This document shows, piece by piece, positions 51,179-63,741 of a stretch of 64,000 nt of DNA. The stretch is from Actinomadura cremea (GTDB lineage: Bacteria; Actinomycetota; Actinomycetes; Streptosporangiales; Streptosporangiaceae), in NCBI RefSeq assembly GCF_014648495.1, contig NZ_BMRF01000022.1:62001-126000 (forward strand), read 5' to 3'. Numbering within the stretch: position 1 is the stretch's first letter; each line of letters begins with the position of its first letter. The translations under genes and the position numbers were made by a program. The notes beneath the pieces were generated by a model. That model did no database searches and was not told the DNA's origin. It saw only the letters and a program-made list of their open reading frames with translations.

Positions 51179-52425
51179 GAAAGGACCCCCGGGTTGACGT
51201 AGGCGAACGCGCCGCCCTTCAGGACGGCCCGGCGCAGTTCGGGACGCTGCAGGACGGTCACGTCCGCGGCCGGGTCGCCGTCGACGACCAGCAGGTCGGC
51301 GAGGTACCCGGCCCGCACCCGTCCGATGTCGAGCCCGGCGGCCGGTCCCATGTTGCGGGTCGCGGTGCAGATCGCCTCGACCGGCGTCATGCCCGCGAGT
51401 TCCACGTAGCGCTGCAGCTCGGCGGCGTAGGTGCCGTGGCGCGTCCACTGGTGGCCGAAGTCGCCGCCCGACAGGATCGGGACGCCGGCGGCGCGCAGCA
51501 TGCCCATGCCCTCGATCTGGGAGCGCAGCTCCAGCGGGTAGCCGGACGCCTCGATCCGCTCGGGCGTCATGCCCCAGGGCTCGGCGTGCCCGTTCACCAT
51601 CGCGTACAGGTAGTGGAGCCCCGGGCACACCCACACGTCGCCGCGCCGCTCCTCGAGCGCCTTGACGGCCGCGTCGTCCAGGAAGCACGCGTGATGGACG
51701 ATCCGGACGCCGGTGCGCGCCGCCATCGCGACGCTCGCCGATCCGCGGGCGTGGACCGTGATGAACGCGCCGTGCCGGTCGGCCTCCGCGACGGCGGCCG
51801 CCAGCATCTCGTCGTTCATGTAGACGTCGTCGGACGGGTGCTCGGGGACGACGCCGTCGCCGGAGATGAACAGCTTGAGGGCCCGCGCGCCCATGTCGCA
51901 CTGGCGGGCGACGATGTCGCGCAGCTCGGCGGCGTTCCCGGCGACCTCCATCAGCTCGCCGTCCGCGCCGAGCCCGCCGACCTCCGCGACCATCGGGCCG
52001 CTCGGGACGATGCGGGGCCCGGGGATCAGCCCCCGGTCGATGGCGTCCCTGGCGAGCAGGTCGTCCTGCGGCTGGGTGACCCCGGCGCCGATAACGCAGG
52101 TGTAGCCGCTCTCCAGGAACGTCCGCACGACGGCGGCGACGTCGAGCATGTGCCGCGCGGGCGGCGTCGCGGCGATGCCGGCGTGGTCGAAGACGAAGTC
52201 CAGCGGCCAGCTGGTGTGGACGTGCGCGTCGCCGAGGCCGGGCAGGACGGTCGCCCCGGCCAGGTCGACCGTCCGCACCGAGGCGGGGTCGAGGTCGAGG
52301 CCGCCCGGTGCGACCTCGGCGATCCGCTCCCCCTCGATCAGGACGTCGGCGGCGGCGGGCCGCTCGTCCGGATCGCCGGAGCAGGTGAGCACGCGTGCGT
52401 TCTTCAGGAGCGTCCGGTCGGCCAT
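51175..52425 (-). CDS. Imidazolonepropionase-like amidohydrolase
   Basis: This 416-residue protein starts at ATG 52425-52423 after GGGAGGT, inside the last 22 bases of the P450 gene. It is a standard subtype I/III amidohydrolase: LKNARVLTCSGDPDERPAA, metal ligands in GLGDAHVHTSWPLDF, KLFISGDGVVPEH with the bridging Lys, FITVHARGSASV, RIVHHACFLDD, and ILSGGDFGHQW with the catalytic Asp. It hydrolyses a cyclic amide or carbamate-type bond or related substrates. It differs from the PF04909 group, so the island has three amidohydrolase classes. Confidence 0.78.
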   Translation of the reverse strand: MADRTLLKNARVLTCSGDPDERPAAADVLIEGERIAEVAPGGLDLDPASVRTVDLAGATVLPGLGDAHVHTSWPLDFVFDHAGIAATPPARHMLDVAAVVRTFLESGYTCVIGAGVTQPQDDLLARDAIDRGLIPGPRIVPSGPMVAEVGGLGADGELMEVAGNAAELRDIVARQCDMGARALKLFISGDGVVPEHPSDDVYMNDEMLAAAVAEADRHGAFITVHARGSASVAMAARTGVRIVHHACFLDDAAVKALEERRGDVWVCPGLHYLYAMVNGHAEPWGMTPERIEASGYPLELRSQIEGMGMLRAAGVPILSGGDFGHQWTRHGTYAAELQRYVELAGMTPVEAICTATRNMGPAAGLDIGRVRAGYLADLLVVDGDPAADVTVLQRPELRRAVLKGGAFAYVNPGVLS

Positions 52426-53717
52426 CGGCGACCTCCCTGTCGAGCGGGTTGCGGAGGGGCGGAGGGGGACCAGGGCGCGGCGGGCCCGACGCGCGGGCCG
52501 GGCCGGAACGTGATCGGCAGGCTGAGCGGCGAGCGGGTCATGCCGCGGTGGTGGTGGAGCTCCGTGCCGGGCCGCAGTGCGATGTCGTCCAGCCGCCGGA
52601 GCAGTTCCTCCAGCGCCACCCGCAGGTTGAGCCGGGCGAGGTTGGAGCCGGCGCAGCGGTGCGGGCCCGCGCCGAAGCTGAGGTGCCGGTTGCGTTCGCG
52701 GTCGAGGTCGAAGGCGTCGGGGTCGGCGAACTCGGCGCCGTCCCGGTTGGCGGACGCCCAGTGGAGGAGGACCTTGTCGCCCTCCTTGAGCGGACGGCCG
52801 CCGAGCTCGGTGTCGCGCATCACCGTGCGGGCCACGGAGACGAACGGCGGTTCGAGCCGCAGCAGCTCCTGCACGGCCGCCGGGATCAGCTCGGGACGGG
52901 CGCGCAGCAGCTCGGGGATCTCCGGCTCGGCGCAGAACCGGGCGACCATCAGCCCGAGCGCCCCCGCGGTAGTCTCCAGGCCGCCGAGGATCAGCAGCTG
53001 CACGGTCCCGATGATCTCGTCCTCGGTGATGGGGCGGCCGTCGATCTCGGCGGCCAGCACGGCGTCGACGACGTCGCCGCGGGACGGCTCCGCGCGCCGC
53101 CGGGCGACGAACTCCTTGATCCACGCGTACAGGCCGAGCCAGCAGTCGCGCGCCTCCGGGTCGTCGGGGACCGACGACTTGGAGGCGAGGCGGGCGACCT
53201 CGTCCAGGTCCTCGGGGGGCGCGCCCAGCGCCAGCTCGAAGAACGCCAGGCTGGGCAGCGGCCGGGCGAAGGCGTCCATGAACTCGCAGGCGCCGTCCTC
53301 GACGAAGGCGTCGATGAGCCGGGTCACCAGCGCGCGGGTGGGGGCCTCCCACGGCGCGACGGCGACGGGCGTGAAGAAGGGGTTGATGAGGCGCTTGTAG
53401 ATCCGCTGCTCGGGCGGGTCGGCCTGCACCGGAAGGTTGCGGACGACGGTCGGCGCCTTGGAGACGCCCAGCCCGTGCGCGGAGCTGTAGACCGCCCAGT
53501 CCTGGGCGACCTCCAAAACGTCCTCGTAGCGCGTCGCCACCCAGAAGCCGCCGTGCGCGTCGCTGCGGGCGACGGGGCACAGCTCGCGCATGCGCGCCAT
53601 CGTCTCCGGCATGGTGTCGGCGAGGTCGGACGACAGGTGGTCGAAGTGCCGCGCGCACCAGTCGTCGGGCAGCGGGCCGGATCCCGACGGGCCGGATCCC
53701 GAGGTGGTCTTCTCCAT
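52404..53717 (-). CDS. Cytochrome P450
   Basis: This 437-residue enzyme starts at ATG 53717-53715 (MEKTTSGSG). Motifs: ARSDAHGGFWVATRYEDVLE, I-helix LILGGLETTAG, ExxR in AAVQELLRLEP, heme loop FGAGPHRCAG. It has a longer Pro/Arg-rich C-terminus (PPQPARQGGRRWPTGRS) than its paralogue at 42346, caused by reading 22 bases into the next gene. It is the first gene of a four-gene unit with amidohydrolase, ferredoxin oxidoreductase and EthD protein. The P450 pair may act on consecutive positions of one substrate. Confidence 0.9.
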   Translation of the reverse strand: MEKTTSGSGPSGSGPLPDDWCARHFDHLSSDLADTMPETMARMRELCPVARSDAHGGFWVATRYEDVLEVAQDWAVYSSAHGLGVSKAPTVVRNLPVQADPPEQRIYKRLINPFFTPVAVAPWEAPTRALVTRLIDAFVEDGACEFMDAFARPLPSLAFFELALGAPPEDLDEVARLASKSSVPDDPEARDCWLGLYAWIKEFVARRRAEPSRGDVVDAVLAAEIDGRPITEDEIIGTVQLLILGGLETTAGALGLMVARFCAEPEIPELLRARPELIPAAVQELLRLEPPFVSVARTVMRDTELGGRPLKEGDKVLLHWASANRDGAEFADPDAFDLDRERNRHLSFGAGPHRCAGSNLARLNLRVALEELLRRLDDIALRPGTELHHHRGMTRSPLSLPITFRPGPRVGPAAPWSPSAPPQPARQGGRRWPTGRS

Positions 53718-53784
53718 GCTCTCCCCTGCCTGGTCGGGCCCTTCGCAGGCGACCGCCCTGTGCACCCGCACAGCAATGTAACAA

Positions 53785-53839
53785 GGTGAGCGGTCACTTT
53801 CTAGAGGTGGCACCGCGACTAAAAGAGTGAGCGCTCTTT
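53785..53839. promoter_or_regulatory. Two island operator copies, P450 operon / aldehyde dehydrogenase
   Basis: GGTGAGCGGTCACT at 53785-53798 (12 of 14, arms GTGA/TCAC) and AGTGAGCGCTCTTT at 53826-53839 (12 of 14) are 27 bases apart. One lies 68 bases from the P450 start, the other 35 bases from the dehydrogenase start. A TTTAGC follows the second copy and may be part of a -10. Confidence 0.68.
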
Positions 53840-53873
53840 CATTTAGCGGCCGCGCTGTCTACAGTTCGGAACC

Positions 53874-55397
53874 ATGGAGGTCCCCACGTCGCCTTCCGCG
53901 CCGCCCGACTCCCGTCCGGCCGCTCCGGCACCGCCCTTCCTCGACGGTCCGCCCAAAGAACTCCTGATCGGCGGCCGGTGGACCGGCGCCGCGTCCGGCG
54001 CGACGTTCCCGAGCGTCGACCCGTCCACCGGCGAGGTGATCGCCGAGCTGGCGGAGGCGGGCCCGCAGGACGCCGACCGGGCCGTCGCCGCCGCCCGCGC
54101 GGCGTTCGAGGGACCCTGGCGGAGGCTGAAACCGCGAGACCGGCAGGCGTTGCTGTGGCGGTTCGCGGACGCCGTCCAGGAGAACTACGAGGAACTCCGG
54201 CTCCTGGAGGTCCTCGACATGGGCTCGCCGATCGGGCGGCGCCGCTCCCGTCCCGCCCCCGCCTGGGAGGCGGAGGTGCTGCGCTACTTCGCCGGCTGGG
54301 CCACCAAGATCCACGGCGAGACGATCCCGAACTCGATCCCGGGCTCGGTCCTGAGCTACACGCTCAAGGAGCCGGTGGGGGTGGTCGCCGCGATCGTCCC
54401 GTGGAACCGGCCGATCAGCAACGCGGTCTGGAAGATCGCCCCCGTGCTCGCCACCGGCTGCACGATGGTGCTCAAGCCCGCCGAGGAGGCGAGCCTCGTC
54501 GCCGTCCGGCTCGGCGAGCTGCTCACCGAGATCGGGCTCCCGGACGGGGTCGTCAACATCGTGACGGGCGGCGCGCGGGCGGGCGCGGCCCTCGCCGAGC
54601 ACCACGACGTCGACAAGGTGGCCTTCACCGGATCCACCGAGACGGGACGGCGCATCGTGCGGGCGTCCGCCGGGAACCTCAAGCGGCTCTCGCTCGAACT
54701 CGGCGGGAAGTCGCCCGACGTCGTGTTCGCGGACGCCGACCTGTCGCGCGCGATCCCCGGCGCGGCGATGAGCGTCTTCTCCAACTCCGGCCAGATCTGC
54801 TGCGCCGGGACGCGCGTCTACGTCGAGCGGACGATCTACGACGAGTTCGTCGACGGCGCGGCGGAGTTCGCGAACGGGCTGAAGGTCGGCGCCGGCCTGG
54901 ACCCGGAGACCAGGATCGGTCCGCTGGTGTCGGCCGAGCAGCTGCGGCGCGTCACCGGCTACCTCGAGACGGGACGCGCGGAGGGCGCCCGGGTCGCCGC
55001 GGGCGGCGGGCGCGTCGAGGACGGCGACCTCGCCAAGGGGTTCTTCGTCGCGCCCACCGTGCTCGCGGACGTGCGGGACGACATGCTGATCGCCCGCGAG
55101 GAGATCTTCGGGCCGGTGGCGTCCGTGCTGCCGTTCGACTCCCTGGAGGAGGTCGCGGCCCGCTCGAACGACACGTCCTTCGGCCTCGCCGGCGGCGTCT
55201 GGACGCGGGACGTGGGCAGGGCGCACCGGCTCGCGGCCGAGCTCCGGGCCGGGACCGTGTGGGTCAACACGGCCCTGCTGTTCGACCCGGCCGTGCCGTT
55301 CGGCGGCTACAAGGAGAGCGGGTACGGCCGGGAGATGGGCTCGCACTCGCTCGACGAGTACCTCAACGTCAAGTCCGTGTGGATCGACACGGACTGA
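53874..55397 (+). CDS. NAD(P)-dependent aldehyde dehydrogenase
   Basis: This 507-residue enzyme starts at ATG 53874. Motifs: AAIVPWNRPISNAVWK, VLKPAEEASL, FTGSTETGRRI, SLELGGKSPDVVF, catalytic Cys in NSGQICCAGTRVYVE, and EEIFGPVASVL. The pattern is that of the betaine/phenylacetaldehyde-type aldehyde dehydrogenases. A Ser/Pro-rich N-terminus (PTSPSAPPDSRPAAPAPP) precedes the domain. It probably oxidises an aldehyde made by the alcohol dehydrogenase or P450 steps. Strong hairpin repeats follow its stop. Confidence 0.87.
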   Translation: MEVPTSPSAPPDSRPAAPAPPFLDGPPKELLIGGRWTGAASGATFPSVDPSTGEVIAELAEAGPQDADRAVAAARAAFEGPWRRLKPRDRQALLWRFADAVQENYEELRLLEVLDMGSPIGRRRSRPAPAWEAEVLRYFAGWATKIHGETIPNSIPGSVLSYTLKEPVGVVAAIVPWNRPISNAVWKIAPVLATGCTMVLKPAEEASLVAVRLGELLTEIGLPDGVVNIVTGGARAGAALAEHHDVDKVAFTGSTETGRRIVRASAGNLKRLSLELGGKSPDVVFADADLSRAIPGAAMSVFSNSGQICCAGTRVYVERTIYDEFVDGAAEFANGLKVGAGLDPETRIGPLVSAEQLRRVTGYLETGRAEGARVAAGGGRVEDGDLAKGFFVAPTVLADVRDDMLIAREEIFGPVASVLPFDSLEEVAARSNDTSFGLAGGVWTRDVGRAHRLAAELRAGTVWVNTALLFDPAVPFGGYKESGYGREMGSHSLDEYLNVKSVWIDTD

Positions 55398-55405
55398 CCC
55401 CGCAG

Positions 55406-55449
55406 GGCCGACCGCACGGTCGGCCGCAGGGCCGACCGCAGGGTCGGCC
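55406..55449. repeat. Two tandem 20-base hairpins after the aldehyde dehydrogenase gene
   Basis: GGCCGACCGCACGGTCGGCC (55406-55425) and GGCCGACCGCAGGGTCGGCC (55430-55449) are almost identical palindromes repeated every 24 bases. They lie between convergent genes, so they are likely terminators made by local duplication. Confidence 0.65.
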
Positions 55450-55481
55450 GCGCGGCCGCTCGGCGCGCGGGGACGCCGCCG

Positions 55482-56651
55482 TCACCCCACGGGACCGCGC
55501 TCGCGGGCCTCCGCGAGCGCGGCGGCGAACCCCCGGTGCAGGTGCTGGGGCGCCGGTTCGTTCCGCCCGAACACCACGGTGTCCAGCAGGCCCGTGCGCA
55601 CGCCCGGCTCGGTCCGTCCGGCGACCCAGAAGTCCTCGCCGTCCACCACCGTGTCGCAGATCCACGGCGCCATCTCCGTGACCTTCGCCCGCTCCTCCTC
55701 GCTCAGGCCGGTCCGGAGGTAGGCGGTGTGCACGACCTCCGACGTACGGGCGTCGACCGGCACGATCTGCCACAGTTCGATGTGGCGGCTGTCGAAGGTC
55801 AGGCTGGTGTTGGGGAACAGCTGGTACTGGTAGCTGAAGTGCCGGGTCACGTCGCCCCACTCGCCCTCCGGGCGGCCGAGCAGCTCGTCGATCGAGCGGA
55901 GCGCCGAGCAGTTGCGCAGGTGGGGGCCGAAGGCGTCGAAGGTGAGCACGCCGCCGTGCGCGTACGAGGCGAGCGTCCGCCGGTGCAGGTAGTTGAAGTG
56001 GTAGTTCTCCCGGAAGGTGTCGAGCGTGACCTTCCAGTTGGCGCCGACGCGGTGGACGTGCGGTTCGCCGTGCGGCCTCCAGCCGGCGAAGTCGAGCATG
56101 CCGAGCTCGTCGGCGAGGCCGGGGCCGAGGTAGTCCTCGACGTCCACGGCGGGCCCCGGCCGGAGGCGTCCGACGACGAGGCCGCGGCCCTCGGCGACCG
56201 GCAGCTCCACCAGGCCCTTGGCCTCCTTGCACATTCCGGCGAAGGCGTCGTCGACGGGGACGCGGACGAGCCGTCCGGCGAGGTCGTAGGTCCACGCGTG
56301 GAACGGGCAGGTGAACTTCCTCGCCTCGCCCGCCCCGTCGGCGACCCGCACGCCCCGGTGGCGGCAGGCGTTGGCGAAGGAGCGGACGCGGCCATCGGCG
56401 TCCCGCGTCAGCAGGAGCGGCGCCCCGCACAGGTCGACGGTGCGGAAGGTCCCTGGCCCGGGAAGGGCTCCGGACAGGCACAGGACGAGCGGCCGGTCGC
56501 GGAAGAGGACCTCGACCTCCTCCTCCTGGTGCGCCTCCGAGTAGACGTCCGTCGACAGTTCCATCACGGCGTCGGCGAGGTCGGTGGTGCGGTTCTCGAT
56601 GTGGTCCAGCAACCGGCGCGCGATCCCGCGCTCCAGGGCTTCCCTGTCCAC
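55482..56651 (-). CDS. Rieske-type aromatic ring-hydroxylating oxygenase, alpha subunit
   Basis: This 389-residue protein starts at GTG 56651-56649, five bases after GAGGAGGAC; an upstream ATG at 56750 would lack a good site. The Rieske cluster ligands are CRHRGVRVADG (C-x-H near 95) and FTCPFHAWTYD (C-x2-H near 115). The catalytic domain includes NWKVTLDTFRENYHFNYLH with the iron ligand histidines and Asp-type bridge. It adds oxygen to a ring or removes a group from a hydrocarbon. No separate reductase gene is in the island, so electrons must come from elsewhere or from the ferredoxin at 30397. Confidence 0.85.
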   Translation of the reverse strand: MDREALERGIARRLLDHIENRTTDLADAVMELSTDVYSEAHQEEEVEVLFRDRPLVLCLSGALPGPGTFRTVDLCGAPLLLTRDADGRVRSFANACRHRGVRVADGAGEARKFTCPFHAWTYDLAGRLVRVPVDDAFAGMCKEAKGLVELPVAEGRGLVVGRLRPGPAVDVEDYLGPGLADELGMLDFAGWRPHGEPHVHRVGANWKVTLDTFRENYHFNYLHRRTLASYAHGGVLTFDAFGPHLRNCSALRSIDELLGRPEGEWGDVTRHFSYQYQLFPNTSLTFDSRHIELWQIVPVDARTSEVVHTAYLRTGLSEEERAKVTEMAPWICDTVVDGEDFWVAGRTEPGVRTGLLDTVVFGRNEPAPQHLHRGFAAALAEARERGPVG

Positions 56652-56827
56652 GATCGTCCTCCTCAACGGCCGGGCGTCGGCCGGCCAGGGCGTCCGGATG
56701 GTGTTGGGCTTCCGGTCGGCGGCGACGAGCCGTCCGGCGCGGCGGTGCATCGATGGCGGCTGCGCATCTCGCTCCCGCGGAGAGGGTGATCGGCATTACA
56801 CGCCCCGCTCTCTTACGGAGCTTAATC

Positions 56828-56841
56828 AGTGATTACTCACT
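56828..56841. promoter_or_regulatory. Island operator copy, Rieske oxygenase
   Basis: AGTGATTACTCACT has perfect 5-base arms (AGTGA/TCACT) and matches the consensus at 11 of 14 positions, differing in the spacer. It lies 177 bases before the Rieske gene start, farther than other copies, suggesting a longer leader. Confidence 0.6.
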
Positions 56842-56940
56842 CTGCAATGGTGGACCGGACGCGAACGCCCCCCTCGGCTTCCGACCTCCTCCCCGCCACC
56901 GCGAACCGAAGGCCGACGGCGGACCGGTCGAGGATTAGCG

Positions 56941-56954
56941 AGTGAACACTTGCT
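56941..56954. promoter_or_regulatory. Island operator copy, semialdehyde dehydrogenase
   Basis: AGTGAACACTTGCT matches the consensus at 11 of 14 positions and lies 74 bases before the dehydrogenase start at 57028. Confidence 0.58.
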
Positions 56955-57027
56955 CTGCTATCTCGCGCGCCGTAATGTCGGTGGTGCCCGAACCCGACCC
57001 GGACCGAGACGAAGGCGGGAACCTGAC

Positions 57028-58512
<1,485 letters not shown>

Positions 58513-58533
58513 GCGACCGCTCGGAATTAAAAG

Positions 58534-58547
58534 AGTGAACGCTTGCT
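58534..58547. promoter_or_regulatory. Island operator copy, amidohydrolase 58623
   Basis: AGTGAACGCTTGCT matches the consensus at 12 of 14 positions. It lies 75 bases before the amidohydrolase start and 21 bases after the mmsA stop, so this amidohydrolase has its own promoter. Confidence 0.62.
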
Positions 58548-58622
58548 TCCGGAACGGAGGCGGCATAGATTCCAGGAACGCGGCCCGGCCCGTCCGGGGA
58601 AGCTGCGGAGAAATGAGGGCAG

Positions 58623-59795
58623 ATGGTGAAGCTGGCCGACGAGGTGCGGGTCATCGACGCGGACACGCATCTCACCGAACGTCATGACATCTTCACGACG
58701 CGGGCGCCGAAGGGCTACGAGGACCGTCTGCCCCGGGTGGTGGACATCGACGGGCAGCCCTGGTGGGTCGTGGAGAACGACGGCCGGATCGGGCCCGCCC
58801 GCGGCGGCGGCGTGGTCAACCGGGACGGCGACAAGTTCCCCTTCGAGGAGAGCAAGAACAACGGCATCGACTGGGTGCACCGCGCCGCCTGGGACCACGA
58901 GGCCCGCCTGGAGTACATGGACCAGAACGGCTTCCACGCGCAGGTGCTCTACCCGAACGCCCTCGGCATCGGCGGGCAGGGCATCTCCAACAACGTCCAG
59001 GACCCGGCGCTGCGCCGGCTGACCGTCGAGATCTTCAACGACTACCTGGCCGAGGTGCAGGACGTCTCGGGCGAGCGGCTGCTCCCGATGGCGATCATGC
59101 CCGCGTGGAGCGTCGACGAGTGCGTCCGGGAGGCTAAGCGCGCGGCGGCGGCGGGGTTCCGCGGCGTGAACATGACCTCGGATCCGCAGGAGACCGGCGC
59201 CCCCGACCTCGCCCACCGCGACTGGGACGCGCTGTGGGAGGTCTGCGCGGACCTCCGCCTGCCCGTGCACTTCCACATCGGGGCCAGCCTGACGTCCCTC
59301 AACTTCTACGGGAAGTACTTCTGGCCGTCCCTCCACCAGAACCTCAAGCCCGCCGTCGGCGGCGGGATGCTGTTCCTGAACAACGCCCGGGTCGTGATCA
59401 ACAGCATCTACGCCGGGATCTTCGACCGGCACCCGGGGCTGAAGATGGTCTCGGTGGAGAGCGGCATGGGCTGGATCCCCTTCATGATGGAGACCGCCGA
59501 CTACGAGATCATGGAGAACGCCCCGCAGCAGGCCGCCGAGCTGTCCCGCAAGCCGTCCGAGTACTTCAAGGACCACTGGTACGCGACGTTCTGGTTCGAG
59601 GAGAACGGCGGCGATCTCCAGTACATGATCGACCGCGTCGGCGAGGACAACGTCATGTTCGAGACCGACTTCCCGCACCCCACCTGCCTCTACCCGGACC
59701 CGCTGGCGGCGGTCGAGGAGCGGATGTCGGCGCTGCGGCCCGAGACGCGCCGCAAGGTCCTCGGGGAGACGGCCGCGACGCTCTACCGCGTCTGA
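58623..59795 (+). CDS. ACMSD-type amidohydrolase
   Basis: This 390-residue protein starts at ATG 58623. Metal site RVIDADTHLTERHDIF (Asp 14, His 16), barrel histidine in LPVHFHIGASLTSL, VSVESGMGWIPFMMET, closing VMFETDFPHPTCLYPDP with the catalytic Asp. It belongs to the same PF04909 subgroup as the protein at 41069. It is the last gene of the island with the common operator. Its end is followed by a large inverted repeat before the convergent degenerate amidohydrolase gene. Confidence 0.78.
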   Translation: MVKLADEVRVIDADTHLTERHDIFTTRAPKGYEDRLPRVVDIDGQPWWVVENDGRIGPARGGGVVNRDGDKFPFEESKNNGIDWVHRAAWDHEARLEYMDQNGFHAQVLYPNALGIGGQGISNNVQDPALRRLTVEIFNDYLAEVQDVSGERLLPMAIMPAWSVDECVREAKRAAAAGFRGVNMTSDPQETGAPDLAHRDWDALWEVCADLRLPVHFHIGASLTSLNFYGKYFWPSLHQNLKPAVGGGMLFLNNARVVINSIYAGIFDRHPGLKMVSVESGMGWIPFMMETADYEIMENAPQQAAELSRKPSEYFKDHWYATFWFEENGGDLQYMIDRVGEDNVMFETDFPHPTCLYPDPLAAVEERMSALRPETRRKVLGETAATLYRV

Positions 59796-59826
59796 CCCGG
59801 CGGCGCCGGGCCGGGATCGGGCCGGA

Positions 59827-59883
59827 CCGGGGCCCGGCATTCCGGGGCGGGCGTCTCCCCCGCTCCGAGACACCGGGCCCCGG
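59827..59883. terminator. Inverted repeat between convergent amidohydrolase genes
   Basis: CCGGGGCCCGG (59827-59837) and CCGGGCCCCGG (59873-59883) are 11-base arms with a 35-base spacer. The large loop makes a simple terminator less certain, but the location between two convergent stops fits. Confidence 0.5.
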
Positions 59884-59886
59884 CGT

Positions 59887-60750
59887 TCACGCGTCCAGTC
59901 CGAGCACGCGGCGGGCGTTCCCGTGCAGGAACTTGGGCCAGACGTGGTCACGGAAGGGCACGTTCGGCATGTCGCCGAAGATGCGCTCGAGGGTCAGCCC
60001 CATCGGGTAGTAGCCACCGTAGATGATCTTGTCGGCACCGCGCGTGTTGGCGTAGTCGACGATCTCCTTCGGGTAGTACTTGGGCGCGAACGCGCTGGTG
60101 GAGTAGTAGAGGTTCGGCCACTTCAGCATGAGCTTGACCGCGAGGTCGGTCCAGGGCTCGCAGCCGTGCCGGGTGACGAGCACGAGGTCGGGGAAGTCGA
60201 ACATGACCTCGTCGATCAGCTCGACCTTCTGCGCGTCCATCCTGAGGCGGGGGCCGGGGACGCCCGCGCAGACGAAGATCGGGACGCCGAGCTCCACGCA
60301 CTTGGCGTAGATCGGGTACATCTTCTTGTCGTTGATCGGGACCTGCGGGAACATCCCGGCGGGGAACGCGGTGACCGCGCGGAGGCCGAACTCCTCGTAC
60401 TCGCGGACGATCTTGCGGACGGCGTCCATGCCCTGGTTGGCGTCCACGCTCCCGGCCGCCACGAACCGGTCGGGGTGCCGCTTGAGCGCGAGCTTCGCCG
60501 CCTCGTCGTCCACGCCGACCAGCCCGCGCTCGATGCCGAAGCGGTCCATCTCGCGGAGGGTGGCGGCAACCGGGTCGTCGGGCCGCCGCTCGGCGGGGAC
60601 GTCCTTGAACATGTACTCGGCGGGGAACTCCATTCGCTCGCGGGTCTCGGCGTCCTTGGTCTGGGCCCGGATGAAGTCGTACCGCGCCGAGCCCTCCTTC
60701 GGGAACGCGATCATCGTGTCGATGACGGGCTCGTCGTGGGGGAACGCCAT
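59887..60750 (-). CDS. Amidohydrolase-like protein lacking key metal ligands
   Basis: This 287-residue protein starts at ATG 60750-60748 (MAFPHDEPVIDTMIAFP). It is shorter than the other four island members and belongs to the same superfamily by fold pattern (LALKRHPDRFVAAGSVD, DLVLVTRHGCEPWTD, RVLGLD at the end). The N-terminal D-x-H metal site reads VIDTMIAF without histidine, and the catalytic FGSDYP is replaced by YGGYYPMG. It may bind a ligand or act without metal. It has no copy of the island operator; a different palindrome, AACACGTT, lies upstream. Confidence 0.65.
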   Translation of the reverse strand: MAFPHDEPVIDTMIAFPKEGSARYDFIRAQTKDAETRERMEFPAEYMFKDVPAERRPDDPVAATLREMDRFGIERGLVGVDDEAAKLALKRHPDRFVAAGSVDANQGMDAVRKIVREYEEFGLRAVTAFPAGMFPQVPINDKKMYPIYAKCVELGVPIFVCAGVPGPRLRMDAQKVELIDEVMFDFPDLVLVTRHGCEPWTDLAVKLMLKWPNLYYSTSAFAPKYYPKEIVDYANTRGADKIIYGGYYPMGLTLERIFGDMPNVPFRDHVWPKFLHGNARRVLGLDA

Positions 60751-60851
60751 GATCCCGTCCGCACCTCCCGGGGGCCGCGAATGTAGAACACGATTCTGTG
60801 AGCGCGGGCCGATGGTGTCAAGATCCCACGTGAGCCCCGGATGGGGTGTTG

Positions 60852-60865
60852 GAGAACACGTTTCA
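60852..60865. promoter_or_regulatory. KstR-like palindrome upstream of the degenerate amidohydrolase
   Basis: The sequence GAGAACACGTTTCA fits the mycobacterial steroid regulator pattern TNNAACNNGTTNNA except for the first T. A looser relative, TAGAACACGATTCT, is at 60784-60797, 34 bases before the start. AACNNGTT palindromes are common to several TetR regulators, so this is only a hint. Confidence 0.35.
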
Positions 60866-60880
60866 ATTCGGCGGGGAAAC

Positions 60881-60912
60881 GGCGCCCGCGCGGGGCAGGT
60901 CGCGCGGGCGCC
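60881..60912 (-). terminator. Terminator of the clpC gene
   Basis: Perfect 12-base arms (60881-60892 and 60901-60912) enclose an 8-base loop 22 bases after the clpC stop on the minus strand. Confidence 0.8.
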
Positions 60913-60933
60913 GAGGCCGGGTGAACCGGGACT

Positions 60934-63462
<2,529 letters not shown>

Positions 63463-63538
63463 CGAGAACCTCCCCCTCGCCCGGCCCGTCCCGGTTCCCG
63501 GGCCGGTCGTCGCAACGCATGAGGACGTGCCCGTGGGG

Positions 63539-63739
63539 ATGTGCGAGAAACACGGTCCGCGATTACGGGACGCGCCCGCCGCCGCGCCGGCGCGGCACGG
63601 CGCGCCGGCGGCGGTCGCGGCGGCGCTGGAGGCCCACCACGCCGCGGGCGCCGGTCACGTGGCCGTCCGGTTGCCGACCGAGGACGACGCGGATCGGTTC
63701 CCGGGGCTACGGGCACTGGTGGCGGAACTCGGGCTCTGA
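63539..63739 (+). CDS. Doubtful small ORF divergent from clpC
   Basis: This 66-residue frame starts at ATG 63539 with only GGGG directly upstream as ribosome site. It contains an Ala-rich helix and a more protein-like end (GHVAVRLPTEDDADRFPGLR, then ALVAELGL). It is divergent from clpC with 76 bases between starts, so it could be a real small gene. The first half is low-complexity Ala/Arg/Pro, which argues for a chance frame. Confidence 0.3.
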   Translation: MCEKHGPRLRDAPAAAPARHGAPAAVAAALEAHHAAGAGHVAVRLPTEDDADRFPGLRALVAELGL

Positions 63740-63741
63740 CA

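Noticed and set aside
51179-51901. Extension of the ferredoxin oxidoreductase gene upstream to 51901
   Set aside because: The extra 241 codons overlap the real amidohydrolase gene in another frame and show no domain. The TTG overlapping the amidohydrolase stop is the better start.
55397-55460. The repeated hairpins as a CRISPR array
   Set aside because: Only two units, each a palindrome, with a 4-base gap and no spacers. They look like duplicated terminators.
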